Origin: Levilactobacillus suantsaiihabitans
GTDB taxonomy: Bacteria; Bacillota; Bacilli; Lactobacillales; Lactobacillaceae
Length of the DNA stretch: 39,632 nt
Assembly: GCF_004745505.1 (NCBI RefSeq)
Contig: NZ_RKLX01000023.1
Span: forward strand, 1-39,632
Direction: 5' to 3'
The notes under the pieces were generated by a model. The model was not told the DNA's origin. It did not search any database and saw nothing but the letters and a program-made list of their open reading frames with translations. The translations under genes were made by a program, and so were the position numbers. Below, in pieces: positions 1 to 7,360 of this stretch. How positions within the stretch are numbered: the first letter of the stretch is position 1; every line of letters starts with the position of its first letter.

Positions 1-69
1 AATGAAGCCGCTTAGGGTAAACGTCCATTTTATATTATTTCGAATGACAACTTGACAGGGGCCAGTACA

Positions 70-213
70 TCCGCCCCAGCGTTCCAACCCATATTTGGCG
101 AACGGTAGGCGGCCAGTTCGCACTGTGAGACTGTAAACGACTAGCTTTGACGTTATAAGGCACATGATAATAGTAGTTTCAGCTGATTTTCGTCTTTCAA
201 CCTTCAGAACAAA
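70..213 (+). repeat. Family 1 intergenic repeat, right half (copy at 5' edge)
   Basis: Contains the right terminal repeat AACCCATATTTGGCG at 86-100 followed by CGGTAGGCGGCCAG, then about 100 bp of right flank (ending in TTTCGTCTTTCAACCTTC) that matches, in reverse complement, the flanks at 27541-27650 and 32560-32640. The left half of the unit is degenerate: only GCCGCTTAGGG near base 8 recalls the internal hairpin of the complete copies. The window edge may also cut it. Confidence 0.75.
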
Positions 214-227
214 AAGAAGACCAGCAA

Positions 228-262
228 AAGACCCACGTCCCCCAAGGCGTGGGTCTTATTTT
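228..262 (+). terminator. Rho-independent terminator of a gene left of the window
   Basis: AAGACCCACG (228-237) pairs perfectly with CGTGGGTCTT (248-257), with a 10-nt loop and a following T-rich run (TTATTTTC). No gene lies between base 1 and here, so it probably ends a gene outside the window, or one read through the repeat. Confidence 0.7.
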
Positions 263-707
263 CCCCCAAAGACTCCAATGGCCAAAACTTATCCGTAGCT
301 GCCAAGTCCACCTTCCCCCGAAGGATGGGCTGTGGCAGACTACACGTTGGAAGTGCCATAGGTTCAGTCGTTGCCCCCACAACGCCTAAACTTTACGGTC
401 TGGTTTTCAATAAGGAATGATTTGGTTACGGCCCAAATCATTCGTGGTCAAACGACGATTGGAGCACTCCCCTAAGCGATCCAGTTAAGTGGCGGCACCA
501 AGCGGTTTGCCGGTACTATCACGCTAGTCGTTCAACCGATGTTACGAGTTCATTATATCGAGGATTACCTAAATCGATAATCCCATAATCTAATGATTGG
601 CTTACTAAATTTAACCTTATTCTCACCGAACGTGGTATGCTAGTGTCGTAAAGAGTAAGTGGAATTGGTCTATCTTGTTTGCAGCGGGCAGAATGGGGGA
701 ATCGCAC
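258..707. other. Non-coding gap upstream of the AraC regulator
   Basis: No credible gene is seen in these 450 bases. They hold a perfect 11-bp inverted repeat, GAATGATTTGG (415-425) and CCAAATCATTC (433-443) with a 7-nt spacer, which could be an operator or a hairpin. An extended -10 box, TGGTATGCT, lies near 632-640 and could drive the AraC gene. No riboswitch class was recognised. Confidence 0.5.
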
Positions 708-1568
708 ATGCCGCGGCCGTATCACGAACGTTTAAATTTTACCATGACCTTGCCCTTGCGCGTGATTTCGCACGGGACCTGTGGACCGAAGATGGTCTTG
801 CCTCATTGGCACCAGGCTATTGAATTGGCCTATGCCTATAAGGGGCATCCGGGCACGGTCCACATTGGGGGGTCGACCTACCACATGGAAGAGGAGCACC
901 TGTACGTGGTGAACTCCGAAGTGGTGCACAGCTATGAGACTTTTTTAGACGAAACAAATCAGATCATCACCTTGCTGTTACCGCAAGCCTGGTTGTTCCA
1001 GGTGGTCGCAGCCAAGCAACTGCCGTTTTGGGGACCGCTGGATCTGGACCTGCGCTCGGCGCCTTACTTGGACCTGGCGCGCTCGGTCCACACGCTGGCC
1101 ACCAATGCGCTGACCGAGCCCGATGACCGGGCGGATTACCTGGCCAGTCTGGGGGCGGAATACCAATTGGTGGGTGAATTGCTGAAGCATTTAACCGTCA
1201 ATGGTCAGGTTAGCAGCGACCAATTGCCGTTGCCGCAGCCTTTGCGCCAGGCCGTGACCGAGATTCAAGACAACTACGGCCAACCCGTGTCGATTGCCGA
1301 CATGGCGGAACGGCTCAATTATTCCAGCGTTTATTTTTCCCGCTACTTCAAGGAATACATGGGCATTTCGCCTAAGGCCTACCTGGGACAGATTCGTCTG
1401 GAGCGGGCGACGCAGCTGTTGATGACGTCGAAGACCTCGATTCAAGAGATTGCCCTGCAGACGGGCTTTCGGACCGAGAAGAACTTTTTCGTGACCTTCA
1501 AACGCCACTACCAGATGACGCCCAAGACCTACCGGGAGAAATATGCCGCCGAGCAGTCGTGGACTTAG
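708..1568 (+). CDS. AraC family transcriptional regulator
   Basis: A 286-residue DNA-binding regulator. The N-terminal half has a cupin-like effector domain, with the HWH histidine cluster in PHWHQAIELAY and an EEEHLYVVNSEVVHSYE strand region. The C-terminal ~100 residues carry the two AraC helix-turn-helix motifs (SIADMAERLNYSSVYFSRYFKEY and SIQEIALQTGFRTEKNFFVTFKRHYQMTPKTYR, here abbreviated from longer matches). The length fits the usual 270-300 residues. The ATG at 708 is chosen because GGGGGA lies 7 bases upstream; the frame stays open to a TTG at 675. The cupin fold suggests a sugar or small-metabolite ligand, but no adjacent target operon identifies it. It is monocistronic, and the following ABC-F gene has its own promoter. 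Confidence 0.9.
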   Translation: MPRPYHERLNFTMTLPLRVISHGTCGPKMVLPHWHQAIELAYAYKGHPGTVHIGGSTYHMEEEHLYVVNSEVVHSYETFLDETNQIITLLLPQAWLFQVVAAKQLPFWGPLDLDLRSAPYLDLARSVHTLATNALTEPDDRADYLASLGAEYQLVGELLKHLTVNGQVSSDQLPLPQPLRQAVTEIQDNYGQPVSIADMAERLNYSSVYFSRYFKEYMGISPKAYLGQIRLERATQLLMTSKTSIQEIALQTGFRTEKNFFVTFKRHYQMTPKTYREKYAAEQSWT

Positions 1569-1576
1569 TGTAATCA

Positions 1577-1605
1577 TTGCTTGTTCGGGCGTTTTATGGT
1601 AAACT
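1577..1605 (+). promoter_or_regulatory. Promoter of the ABC-F gene
   Basis: TTGCTT (1577-1582), a 17-nt spacer and TAAACT (1600-1605), preceded by TGG as an extended -10. It places the transcript start near 1612, giving a leader of about 90 nt before the ABC-F start. Confidence 0.65.
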
Positions 1606-1635
1606 ACCCTAACATGTCATAACGAATATGAGTTG

Positions 1636-1673
1636 AAACCAACGTCGCCGTTAACCTGACACGTTGGTTTTTT
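1636..1673 (+). terminator. Leader terminator (putative attenuator) of the ABC-F gene
   Basis: AAACCAACGT (1636-1645) pairs perfectly with ACGTTGGTTT (1661-1670) around a 15-nt loop, followed by more Ts. The hairpin sits between the promoter at 1577-1605 and the start at 1701, so it can end transcription before the gene. Attenuation of this kind is established for several antibiotic-responsive ABC-F genes. It could alternatively be the terminator of the AraC gene, because that gene ends only 68 bases upstream. Confidence 0.6.
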
Positions 1674-1700
1674 ACGCGAAAATTACAGGAGGTATCGTTC

Positions 1701-3332
1701 ATGTTAACCGTCAATAATGTCAGTATGCAGTTCTCCGACCGGAAGCTCTACGACGAAGTTAATCTCAAGTTCACCCCAGGAAACTGCTACGGGGTCATTG
1801 GCGCTAACGGCGCTGGGAAGTCAACGTTCCTAAAGATCATTGAGGGCAAATTGAAGCCAACCAGCGGCAACGTCTCATTGGGGCCCAACGAGCGGATGTC
1901 GAGTTTGAACCAGGACCACTTTGCCTTTGAAGACAACTTGGTCATGGACACGGTCATCCGGGGCCACAAGAAGCTTTACGATATCATGACTGAAAAGAAC
2001 GCCATTTACATGAAGCCAGACTTCAGCGACGCAGACGGGATTCGGGCCGCTGAACTGGAAGCCGAATTTGGCGAAATGGGCGGCTGGGAAGCCGAAGCGG
2101 AAGCCTCCCAAATGCTGCAGGCCTTGGGCATCGACGAGTCACTCCACCAGGTGCCAATGAGCGAACTGACGGAGCCACAAAAGGTGAAGGTCCTCTTGGG
2201 CCAAGCCCTGTTCGGCCATCCCGACGTGCTGCTATTGGACGAACCGACCAACGGGTTGGACGTGCAATCCATCAGTTGGCTAGAAAACTTCCTGGCGGAT
2301 TACGAAAACACCGTCATCGTCGTTTCCCATGACCGGCACTTCTTGAACCAGGTCTGCACGCACATGTGTGACGTGGACTTCGGTAAGATCACGCTGTTCG
2401 TCGGCAACTACGACTTCTGGATGGAATCCAGTGAGTTGGCGGCGCAGTTGAAGGCCAATGCCAACGCCAAGAAGGCCGACCAAATCAAGCAGCTGCAAGA
2501 ATTCGTGGCGCGGTTCAGTGCCAACGCGTCGAAGTCCAAGCAGGCCACGTCGCGGAAGAAGCAATTGGAAAAGATCACGTTGGATGACATCAAGCCGTCC
2601 TCACGGAAATATCCGTTTATTAAGTTCAATCCGGAACGCGAATTGGGCAATGACTTGGTGCGCCTGGAACATGTGACCAAGGCCATCGACGGCGTGACGA
2701 TTTTAAACGACGTGAGTCTGACGCTGCGGCCGGGCGAAAAGGTCGCCTTCATCAGTCGCAACGACCTGACGACCACGACCCTGATGCAAATCGTTTCCGG
2801 CGAATTGGCACCAGATAGTGGTAACGTGGTCTGGGGGCAAACGACCAGCACGACCTACCTGCCGAAGAACGTCAACGACTACTTTGCCGAAAATCAAATG
2901 ACGGTCATCGACTGGCTGCGGCAATTTGCCTCCAAGGAAGAAAGTGACAACACCTTCTTGCGCGGCTTCTTAGGGAAGATGCTCTTCTCCGGGGACGACG
3001 TGAACCGCGAAGTCGATGTTATGTCCGGGGGCGAAAAGGTCCGGGCAATGTTGTCGAAGATGATGTTGAGCAAGGCCAACGTGCTGTTGCTCGATGATCC
3101 CACGAACCATTTGGATCTGGAATCCATCACCGCGTTGAACGACAGTCTGGTCGGGTTCAGTGGCAGTATCCTGTTCACATCCCATGACCACGAGTTCATC
3201 CAAACGATTGCCAACCGCATCATCGAAGTCAGTCCCAAGGGCATTGTTGACCGGGCGGACACGACTTACGATGAGTTCTTGGCTCATCAACAGGTCCAAG
3301 CCCAAGTTGCTAAGCTGTATGACGCTGAATAA
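1701..3332 (+). CDS. ABC-F family ATPase with one degenerate ATP site
   Basis: A 543-residue soluble protein with two ABC ATPase domains and no membrane segment, the layout of ribosome-associated ABC-F proteins (closest to the YbiT/YkpA group). NBD1 has Walker A GANGAGKST (34-42), Walker B with D180-E181 and H210, but its signature is LTEPQ (156-160). The linker is charged and helical (about 245-300). NBD2 has signature SGGEK (442-446) and H495, but its Walker A reads SRNDLTTTT (352-360), with Thr at the lysine position, and its Walker B ends DD (465-466) instead of DE. One composite ATP site is therefore intact and the other is altered at all three positions. The start has AGGAGG 9 bases upstream. 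The role is probably translation factor or antibiotic protection; substrate is unknown. Confidence 0.9.
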   Translation: MLTVNNVSMQFSDRKLYDEVNLKFTPGNCYGVIGANGAGKSTFLKIIEGKLKPTSGNVSLGPNERMSSLNQDHFAFEDNLVMDTVIRGHKKLYDIMTEKNAIYMKPDFSDADGIRAAELEAEFGEMGGWEAEAEASQMLQALGIDESLHQVPMSELTEPQKVKVLLGQALFGHPDVLLLDEPTNGLDVQSISWLENFLADYENTVIVVSHDRHFLNQVCTHMCDVDFGKITLFVGNYDFWMESSELAAQLKANANAKKADQIKQLQEFVARFSANASKSKQATSRKKQLEKITLDDIKPSSRKYPFIKFNPERELGNDLVRLEHVTKAIDGVTILNDVSLTLRPGEKVAFISRNDLTTTTLMQIVSGELAPDSGNVVWGQTTSTTYLPKNVNDYFAENQMTVIDWLRQFASKEESDNTFLRGFLGKMLFSGDDVNREVDVMSGGEKVRAMLSKMMLSKANVLLLDDPTNHLDLESITALNDSLVGFSGSILFTSHDHEFIQTIANRIIEVSPKGIVDRADTTYDEFLAHQQVQAQVAKLYDAE

Positions 3333-3349
3333 ATCACTTTAAAAGACAG

Positions 3350-3406
3350 GCGGTGTCTCGCCACAATGACCAGCACGGTCGTTGCGGCGGGGCACCGCTT
3401 TTTTTC
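3350..3406 (+). terminator. Terminator of the ABC-F gene
   Basis: GCGGTGTCTCGCC (3350-3362) pairs with GGCGGGGCACCGC (3386-3398), with two G-U pairs, followed by seven Ts. The loop itself contains the smaller hairpin GACCAGCACGGTC. Confidence 0.9.
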
Positions 3407-3411
3407 TGAGA

Positions 3412-3540
3412 ATGGGCCAAAAGGCGATTAGCCGGCGAGCGTTAAGGCTGCTAACCGAATAATCCGGGTCTTGGATTGTTGGGTTAGCAGTTTTAAGCGG
3501 AACCAGGCTACCTTTGGGCGCACGCTTCAGCTATGTAAAG
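3412..3540 (-). repeat. Family 2 intergenic repeat, long form
   Basis: Reverse complement of the copy at 16799-16931, similar over about 130 bp, including GCCGGCGAGCGTTAAGGC and the GGTTCCGCTTAAAA segment. The ends are inverted: GGGCCAAAAGGC at 3415-3426 and CCTTTGGGCGCAC at 3521-3533. It follows the ABC-F terminator directly and has the same orientation relative to the upstream gene as the copies behind the arylsulfotransferase and the deacetylase. A fragment at 3571-3595 (TTTATACAAACGGTAAGGCG) also resembles flanks of other repeats. No gene is seen in 3541-3753. Confidence 0.8.
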
Positions 3541-3753
3541 ATGATGGGGCTGGTAGCCGCAGACACTGGTTTATACAAACGGTAAGGCGGCCAGCGCGGA
3601 CAACGTTAACGGCCAAGCCATTTTTAGGGCGAAACGTTGAGCGAATTAATGGCGTGCGACCCTAAAACGATAAGGGTTGTGTGACCCTATAAGTGCATGT
3701 TAAGTTGGGGTTGTAGGCGGATAGTCTAGGAGAAATGATGAGGAGGATGAACC

Positions 3754-4035
3754 ATGACCAAGGTTGATAATGGCCCACAATCAGGGCACGTGGAACTTGA
3801 TTTAGACCCACAACTGCTACAGAACGTGACGCAGGTGTACCAAAAATACGGGATGAGCGTCACCACCGCGATTCACTTGTTCTTACAACAATCGGTGAGC
3901 GACCAGGATCTGCCCTTTGATGTCGAACTGAGCCCCGAACAATTCCGAGCAGAAATTGCGCGGGAAAAGGCGGCGGGCGATACGCAGTCGCTGGCCGCCG
4001 TCGAAGCCCTGTGGCCGGATTGCCCCGATCGTTGA
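3754..4035 (+). CDS. RelB/DinJ family antitoxin, no toxin partner seen
   Basis: A 93-residue protein resembling the RelB/DinJ antitoxins: an N-terminal strand HVELDLDPQLL, then QVYQKYGMSVTTAIHLFLQQSV, which matches the ribbon-helix-helix core (gmsvttAinlFLqq), then DLPFDVELSPEQ, the usual toxin-binding linker. Such proteins bind DNA as dimers and neutralise a YafQ/RelE-type RNase. No such toxin follows: after the stop come 8 bases and then a terminator, and the next gene is on the other strand. None precedes it either. AGGAGG lies just upstream of the ATG. It is either a solitary antitoxin-like regulator or the remnant of a lost module. Confidence 0.8.
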   Translation: MTKVDNGPQSGHVELDLDPQLLQNVTQVYQKYGMSVTTAIHLFLQQSVSDQDLPFDVELSPEQFRAEIAREKAAGDTQSLAAVEALWPDCPDR

Positions 4036-4040
4036 ACGTT

Positions 4041-4087
4041 AAAACGGGTCCGCCGCATTGGTGTTTGCCAGTGCGGGGACCCGTTTT
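4041..4087. terminator. Bidirectional terminator between convergent genes
   Basis: AAAACGGGTCCGCCGCA and TGCGGGGACCCGTTTT form a long near-perfect stem (4041-4057 with 4072-4087). It has Ts on the plus strand and, read in reverse, Ts on the minus strand, so it can serve both the antitoxin gene and the DMT gene. Confidence 0.85.
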
Positions 4088-4130
4088 TGCGTTGATTTAG
4101 ATTGCGTGGGGAAGGTGGCCGAATTCGAAA

Positions 4131-5060
4131 CTAGAACAGCCGAATCAAGACGACCCCGCCAATTAACACCGCTAACCCCAACAGTTGGACGGCGACCACC
4201 GGTTTGCGTTTGGCACCGAGTAAGCCGAACTGGTCGACCAGCAGGCCTCCGGTGATTTGTCCCAGTAAGGCAAATACCACGGTCTGGCCCGTGCCGATGA
4301 TGGGCGCCAGGTAGGCGTTGCCCAAAACGAAGAGTCCGCCCATGGCACCGCCTAGCCAGATCCACCACGGCTTGCCGCGGCCGACTGCGCGTTTGATCTC
4401 CTTGAAGCTCCGGTGGACGACGATCACAATAATGAGGAGGCCCAGCGTTCCAATCAGAAAGGAAATGAAGGCAGCGTGCAACGGCGAGTGAAGGACCAGC
4501 CCCAGTCGGCCGTTGATGGTGGTCTGCGTGGCGCCCAAGGCCCCGGTCACGATGCCCAGCAGACGCCAGGGCCAGGGGTTGCCGGTAGTGGCGGTCGCCG
4601 GTCGATGGGCCAATAAATCTGGCAGGGCCACGGTGATGATGATGCCGGTCAAGGCCAGAAGTAACCCGAGCACGCGCACCGCTGTTAGCGGTTGTTGCGC
4701 TGAGTGAAACCAGCCGAAATTGTCGATGACCGACCCCATGAGCACCTGCCCCAAGATGGGCATGATGGCCGTTTGCACGCCGCCGATGTGCGGGAACAAC
4801 AAGATGTTGGTCGTGAGAAAAATCACGCCCAGCAGCCCACCAATCCAGATCCACCAGGGCTGAGTCGTCAGGGTGGTGGGGGTGATGCCAAAGGATTCAC
4901 GTTGAACGCACATGACGATGGCTAAAAACAGGGTGCCGATGGTAAATGAGACGAATGACGCTTGATAAGGTGAGCCGATAAAGCCGCGTAGCCGTGAATT
5001 GACGGCCGTTTGTAACGAAAGAATGATACCAATAACGATTCCGATGGTGATGGGCAGCAT
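4131..5060 (-). CDS. DMT family transporter with two fused YdcZ (DUF606) domains
   Basis: A 309-residue membrane protein of about ten hydrophobic helices made of two similar halves. The first begins ITIGIVIGIILSLQTAVNSRLRGFIGSPYQASFVSFTIG, the second LGIVTGALGATQTTINGRLGLVLHSPLHAAFISFLIG (both shown in part). Each half corresponds to one DUF606/YdcZ unit of about 150 residues; in many bacteria these are single-domain proteins. The family belongs to the drug/metabolite transporter superfamily; the substrate is unknown. GAGGAGG precedes the ATG. It lies 78 bp downstream of the nucleoside hydrolase on the same strand but is separated from it by a terminator. Confidence 0.85.
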   Translation of the reverse strand: MLPITIGIVIGIILSLQTAVNSRLRGFIGSPYQASFVSFTIGTLFLAIVMCVQRESFGITPTTLTTQPWWIWIGGLLGVIFLTTNILLFPHIGGVQTAIMPILGQVLMGSVIDNFGWFHSAQQPLTAVRVLGLLLALTGIIITVALPDLLAHRPATATTGNPWPWRLLGIVTGALGATQTTINGRLGLVLHSPLHAAFISFLIGTLGLLIIVIVVHRSFKEIKRAVGRGKPWWIWLGGAMGGLFVLGNAYLAPIIGTGQTVVFALLGQITGGLLVDQFGLLGAKRKPVVAVQLLGLAVLIGGVVLIRLF

Positions 5061-5097
5061 GGCAGTTCCTCCTCGCAGATGGGGTGATCGTCGTGCC

Positions 5098-5129
5098 CCA
5101 AAAAAGAGGGCGCCACGAAGGTTCCCTCT
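5098..5129 (-). terminator. Terminator of the nucleoside hydrolase gene
   Basis: On the minus strand AGAGGG (5129-5124) pairs with CCCTCT (5110-5105) and is followed by a run of six Ts. It separates the nucleoside hydrolase from the transporter gene. Confidence 0.75.
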
Positions 5130-5138
5130 AAGTATAGC

Positions 5139-6080
5139 TTATTTGTCGGCTAAAATCGCCAGTTCATCGATGCGTTGGAAGAAACCGTCGTGATCGACCG
5201 TGGTGACCAGCGTGATGGGCCGGCCGGTCGGCGTTTCAAAGGTGCGGCCGCGGCCTGGTCCCGTGGTCAAGACGTCGCTGGTGACCTGCTTGGTCGTGAC
5301 GATGGCCGGGGTTTCACTGGCGACCGTCGTGAGCACGTCCCAGAGGAAGTACGTCGAGTTGGTTTCAAAGTGCTGGAGAGCTGGCACTAAGGCGTACCCC
5401 TGGCCGATGAAGTCGATGGCCGGGTGTTGCCGTTGGGTGGCCCAATGTTGGCGAACTGCCGGCGTCAATGGCACCTGCCGGGTACTTTCCAAGCCGACCA
5501 TTTGAATGGCCAAATCGCTGTCCCAAACGGTCTTGACGGCCTCGGGGTCCCAAAAGGCGTTCCATTCGGTCGTGCCGTCTTGTTCCGGTTCGGCGACGTT
5601 ACCGCGGCCGTCAAAGGTGCCGCCCATCCAGTAGAGCTTGTCGATCTTAGCGGTGATGCTGGGGTCGACGGTCAAGGCTCGGGCCAGGTCGGTGAGTGGG
5701 CCAGTCATGACCAGTGTGGTGGGGCCGTCGGTGTGAGTCACCTTGTCGATGAGGTCCAGGTGTGCCGGCTTTTCCGCAACGGGCGTGGTGATGGTGCCGG
5801 CTTCGTTGAGAATCGGCAGGGCGTCTAAACTAAAGGCGTCCAGGCGCCACTCCTTGGGAAAAGGATGCACGCCGCGCGAATCGGAAGCGGCGACGTCCAG
5901 CTGGGCGCCGTGGCCGAACCGGTCGATGATCTTACGGCTAGCGGCCAGCGCTGGTTCCAAATAGGAATCCGCACCAACCACGCCAACGCCGGTCAACCGG
6001 ACGTCGGGCATCTGAAGCAGTAACAGTAAAGAAACTAAGTCATCGACGCTACCGTCGTGGTTAAAGTACACATTACGCAT
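5139..6080 (-). CDS. Nucleoside hydrolase, IunH/RihA-type fold with altered active-site residues
   Basis: A 313-residue enzyme of the calcium-dependent nucleoside N-ribohydrolase family, which splits nucleosides into base and ribose. The calcium-binding motif is present as NHDGSVDD (7-14); the first Asp of the usual DxDxxxDD is Asn, while the three following Asp residues remain. Other family motifs are MTGPLTDLA (125-133, with the metal-binding Thr) and EWNAFWDPEA (172-181). The C-terminal HD pair is WD (247-248): the usual proton-donor His is Trp. Length is normal. GAGGAG precedes the start. The changes suggest a different substrate preference from the inosine-uridine type, not loss of function. 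Confidence 0.88.
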   Translation of the reverse strand: MRNVYFNHDGSVDDLVSLLLLLQMPDVRLTGVGVVGADSYLEPALAASRKIIDRFGHGAQLDVAASDSRGVHPFPKEWRLDAFSLDALPILNEAGTITTPVAEKPAHLDLIDKVTHTDGPTTLVMTGPLTDLARALTVDPSITAKIDKLYWMGGTFDGRGNVAEPEQDGTTEWNAFWDPEAVKTVWDSDLAIQMVGLESTRQVPLTPAVRQHWATQRQHPAIDFIGQGYALVPALQHFETNSTYFLWDVLTTVASETPAIVTTKQVTSDVLTTGPGRGRTFETPTGRPITLVTTVDHDGFFQRIDELAILADK

Positions 6081-6137
6081 GAATAATCTCTCCTCTTATA
6101 CCGAACATTTTCCAAAATATCTGATTTGATAGTTCAT

Positions 6138-6166
6138 ATCTTACCGAATTTGACAAGTGAATGCAA
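6138..6166 (-). promoter_or_regulatory. Promoter of the nucleoside hydrolase gene
   Basis: On the minus strand TTGCAT (6166-6161), a 17-nt spacer and TAAGAT (6143-6138), some 60 bases upstream of the start. Confidence 0.6.
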
Positions 6167-6495
6167 GGGGTGAGTGAAAAGATTTTTAGACAAGAATTGT
6201 GAGTTAAAATTGTGTTTTAGGGTAAAAGGATTTAATAAGAAATCGCTGATACATCAACCTGTTTACTAATATGAACGATAGGCGATAGTTGATTTTTTGA
6301 TAAAGAGCTTACATAAAATTTGTAATATCCGGTGGATGTGCTGAGTGATACCAAAACGGTAAAACACGAACTTTAAACCGTTTTACCCCATGAGCAGGTG
6401 GCCCCGGCTGGCGACCGCCCCCTGACCGCGCCGCTATTGACGTTCAGCCCCACCTCGGCGTAAGCTAAGATTAAATTAGCGAGAGGGGCGGCAAC
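6167..6495. other. AT-rich divergent intergenic region
   Basis: About 330 bases, clearly richer in A and T than the neighbours, with no gene. Two weak hairpins are visible: ATCAAC (6253-6258) with GTTGAT (6288-6293) followed by Ts, and AAAACGGT (6353-6360) with ACCGTTTT (6377-6384). The second could be an operator for the alpha/beta hydrolase gene. Nothing else is recognised. Confidence 0.4.
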
Positions 6496-7281
6496 ATGAA
6501 TTTCAAAACCAATGATGGCGTGAACATTGTCTATGATGATCAGGGGAGTGGCACGCCCATCGTCATCCTGACGGGGATCGGCGGTAGCCGCAAGATTTGG
6601 GCGGCCCAGGTGCCCGTGCTGGTAGCGGCCGGTTATCGCGTTATTAATATTGATGCTCGCAATCAGGGGGCCTCGGACCAAACCGTCCAGGGCCGGCGCA
6701 TCACGCGACACGCGATGGACGTCGCGGAATTGTTGGCGGCGCTTAAGGTCGACCAGGCCATTTTGTTGGGCAACTCCTTGGGAGCGGCGACGTTCTTTGC
6801 CTACTTGTCCCTGTTTGGCGAGGCCCACGTCAAGGCCGTCATCGACGTGGATCAGAGCCCGAAGATGGTGGCCGAAGCCGGCTGGCCATACGGGTTTAAG
6901 CAGTTGACCTGGGATAACTTCCCCCAGTTATTGGCCGAGCCAATGGGCAAGTCCACTGCGGGCCGGATCGATGACGGCGTTTACGCGCAAATTCACGCGG
7001 AAAAACAAACCCACCCGTACGATGCGGCATTGAATTACCCATTGATGATCGACCACGCCGCCCAGGATTGGCGCGACGTCTTGTTGCATCTGCAGGCGCC
7101 ATTTCTAATCATCGCCGGTGGCAAGTCGCCGTTCTTTAACCCCGAGTTTGCGGCCATCGCAGCCAAGCTAGCGCACCACGGCACGGCCAAAATCGTGCCG
7201 GATGCCGGACATATCGTCATGGCCGAACAGCCAGCGCAGTTTAATCAGATTTTGTTGGCTTTCTTGAAGACGCTGGATTAG
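6496..7281 (+). CDS. Alpha/beta hydrolase
   Basis: A 261-residue serine hydrolase of the alpha/beta fold. The oxyanion region TGIGGSRKIW follows strand 3, the nucleophile elbow is LLGNSLGAA (Ser near residue 92), and the catalytic His is in PDAGHIVMAEQPAQF near the C-terminus. IDARNQGASD is the typical loop before the cap. No lid or domain fixes a substrate; esterase, lactonase or peptidase activity are all possible. GAGAGGGG lies 6-7 bases upstream of the ATG. The gene stands alone, ending at a strong terminator. Confidence 0.85.
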   Translation: MNFKTNDGVNIVYDDQGSGTPIVILTGIGGSRKIWAAQVPVLVAAGYRVINIDARNQGASDQTVQGRRITRHAMDVAELLAALKVDQAILLGNSLGAATFFAYLSLFGEAHVKAVIDVDQSPKMVAEAGWPYGFKQLTWDNFPQLLAEPMGKSTAGRIDDGVYAQIHAEKQTHPYDAALNYPLMIDHAAQDWRDVLLHLQAPFLIIAGGKSPFFNPEFAAIAAKLAHHGTAKIVPDAGHIVMAEQPAQFNQILLAFLKTLD

Positions 7282-7306
7282 CGGCGGATTGGGTAAATAA
7301 ATAAAG

Positions 7307-7350
7307 AATACAGGTCAAATTCTCAACCGAGAATTTGACCTGTATTTTTT
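7307..7350. terminator. Bidirectional terminator
   Basis: A perfect 18-bp stem, 7307-7324 with 7329-7346, around the loop AACC, with Ts on the plus side and AT-rich sequence on the minus side. It serves the alpha/beta hydrolase gene and the convergent citI gene. Confidence 0.95.
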
Positions 7351-7360
7351 ATTGGGCACG

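Noticed and set aside
197-382. 61-codon minus-strand frame near the left edge
   Set aside because: Trp-rich translation running across the terminator at 228-257; not protein-like.
3471-3665. 64-codon frame after the ABC-F gene
   Set aside because: Falls inside family 2 repeat sequence, no ribosome site, no family resemblance.
4039-4854. 271-codon minus-strand frame overlapping the DMT transporter
   Set aside because: Low-complexity Arg/His-rich translation in another frame of a clear transporter gene.
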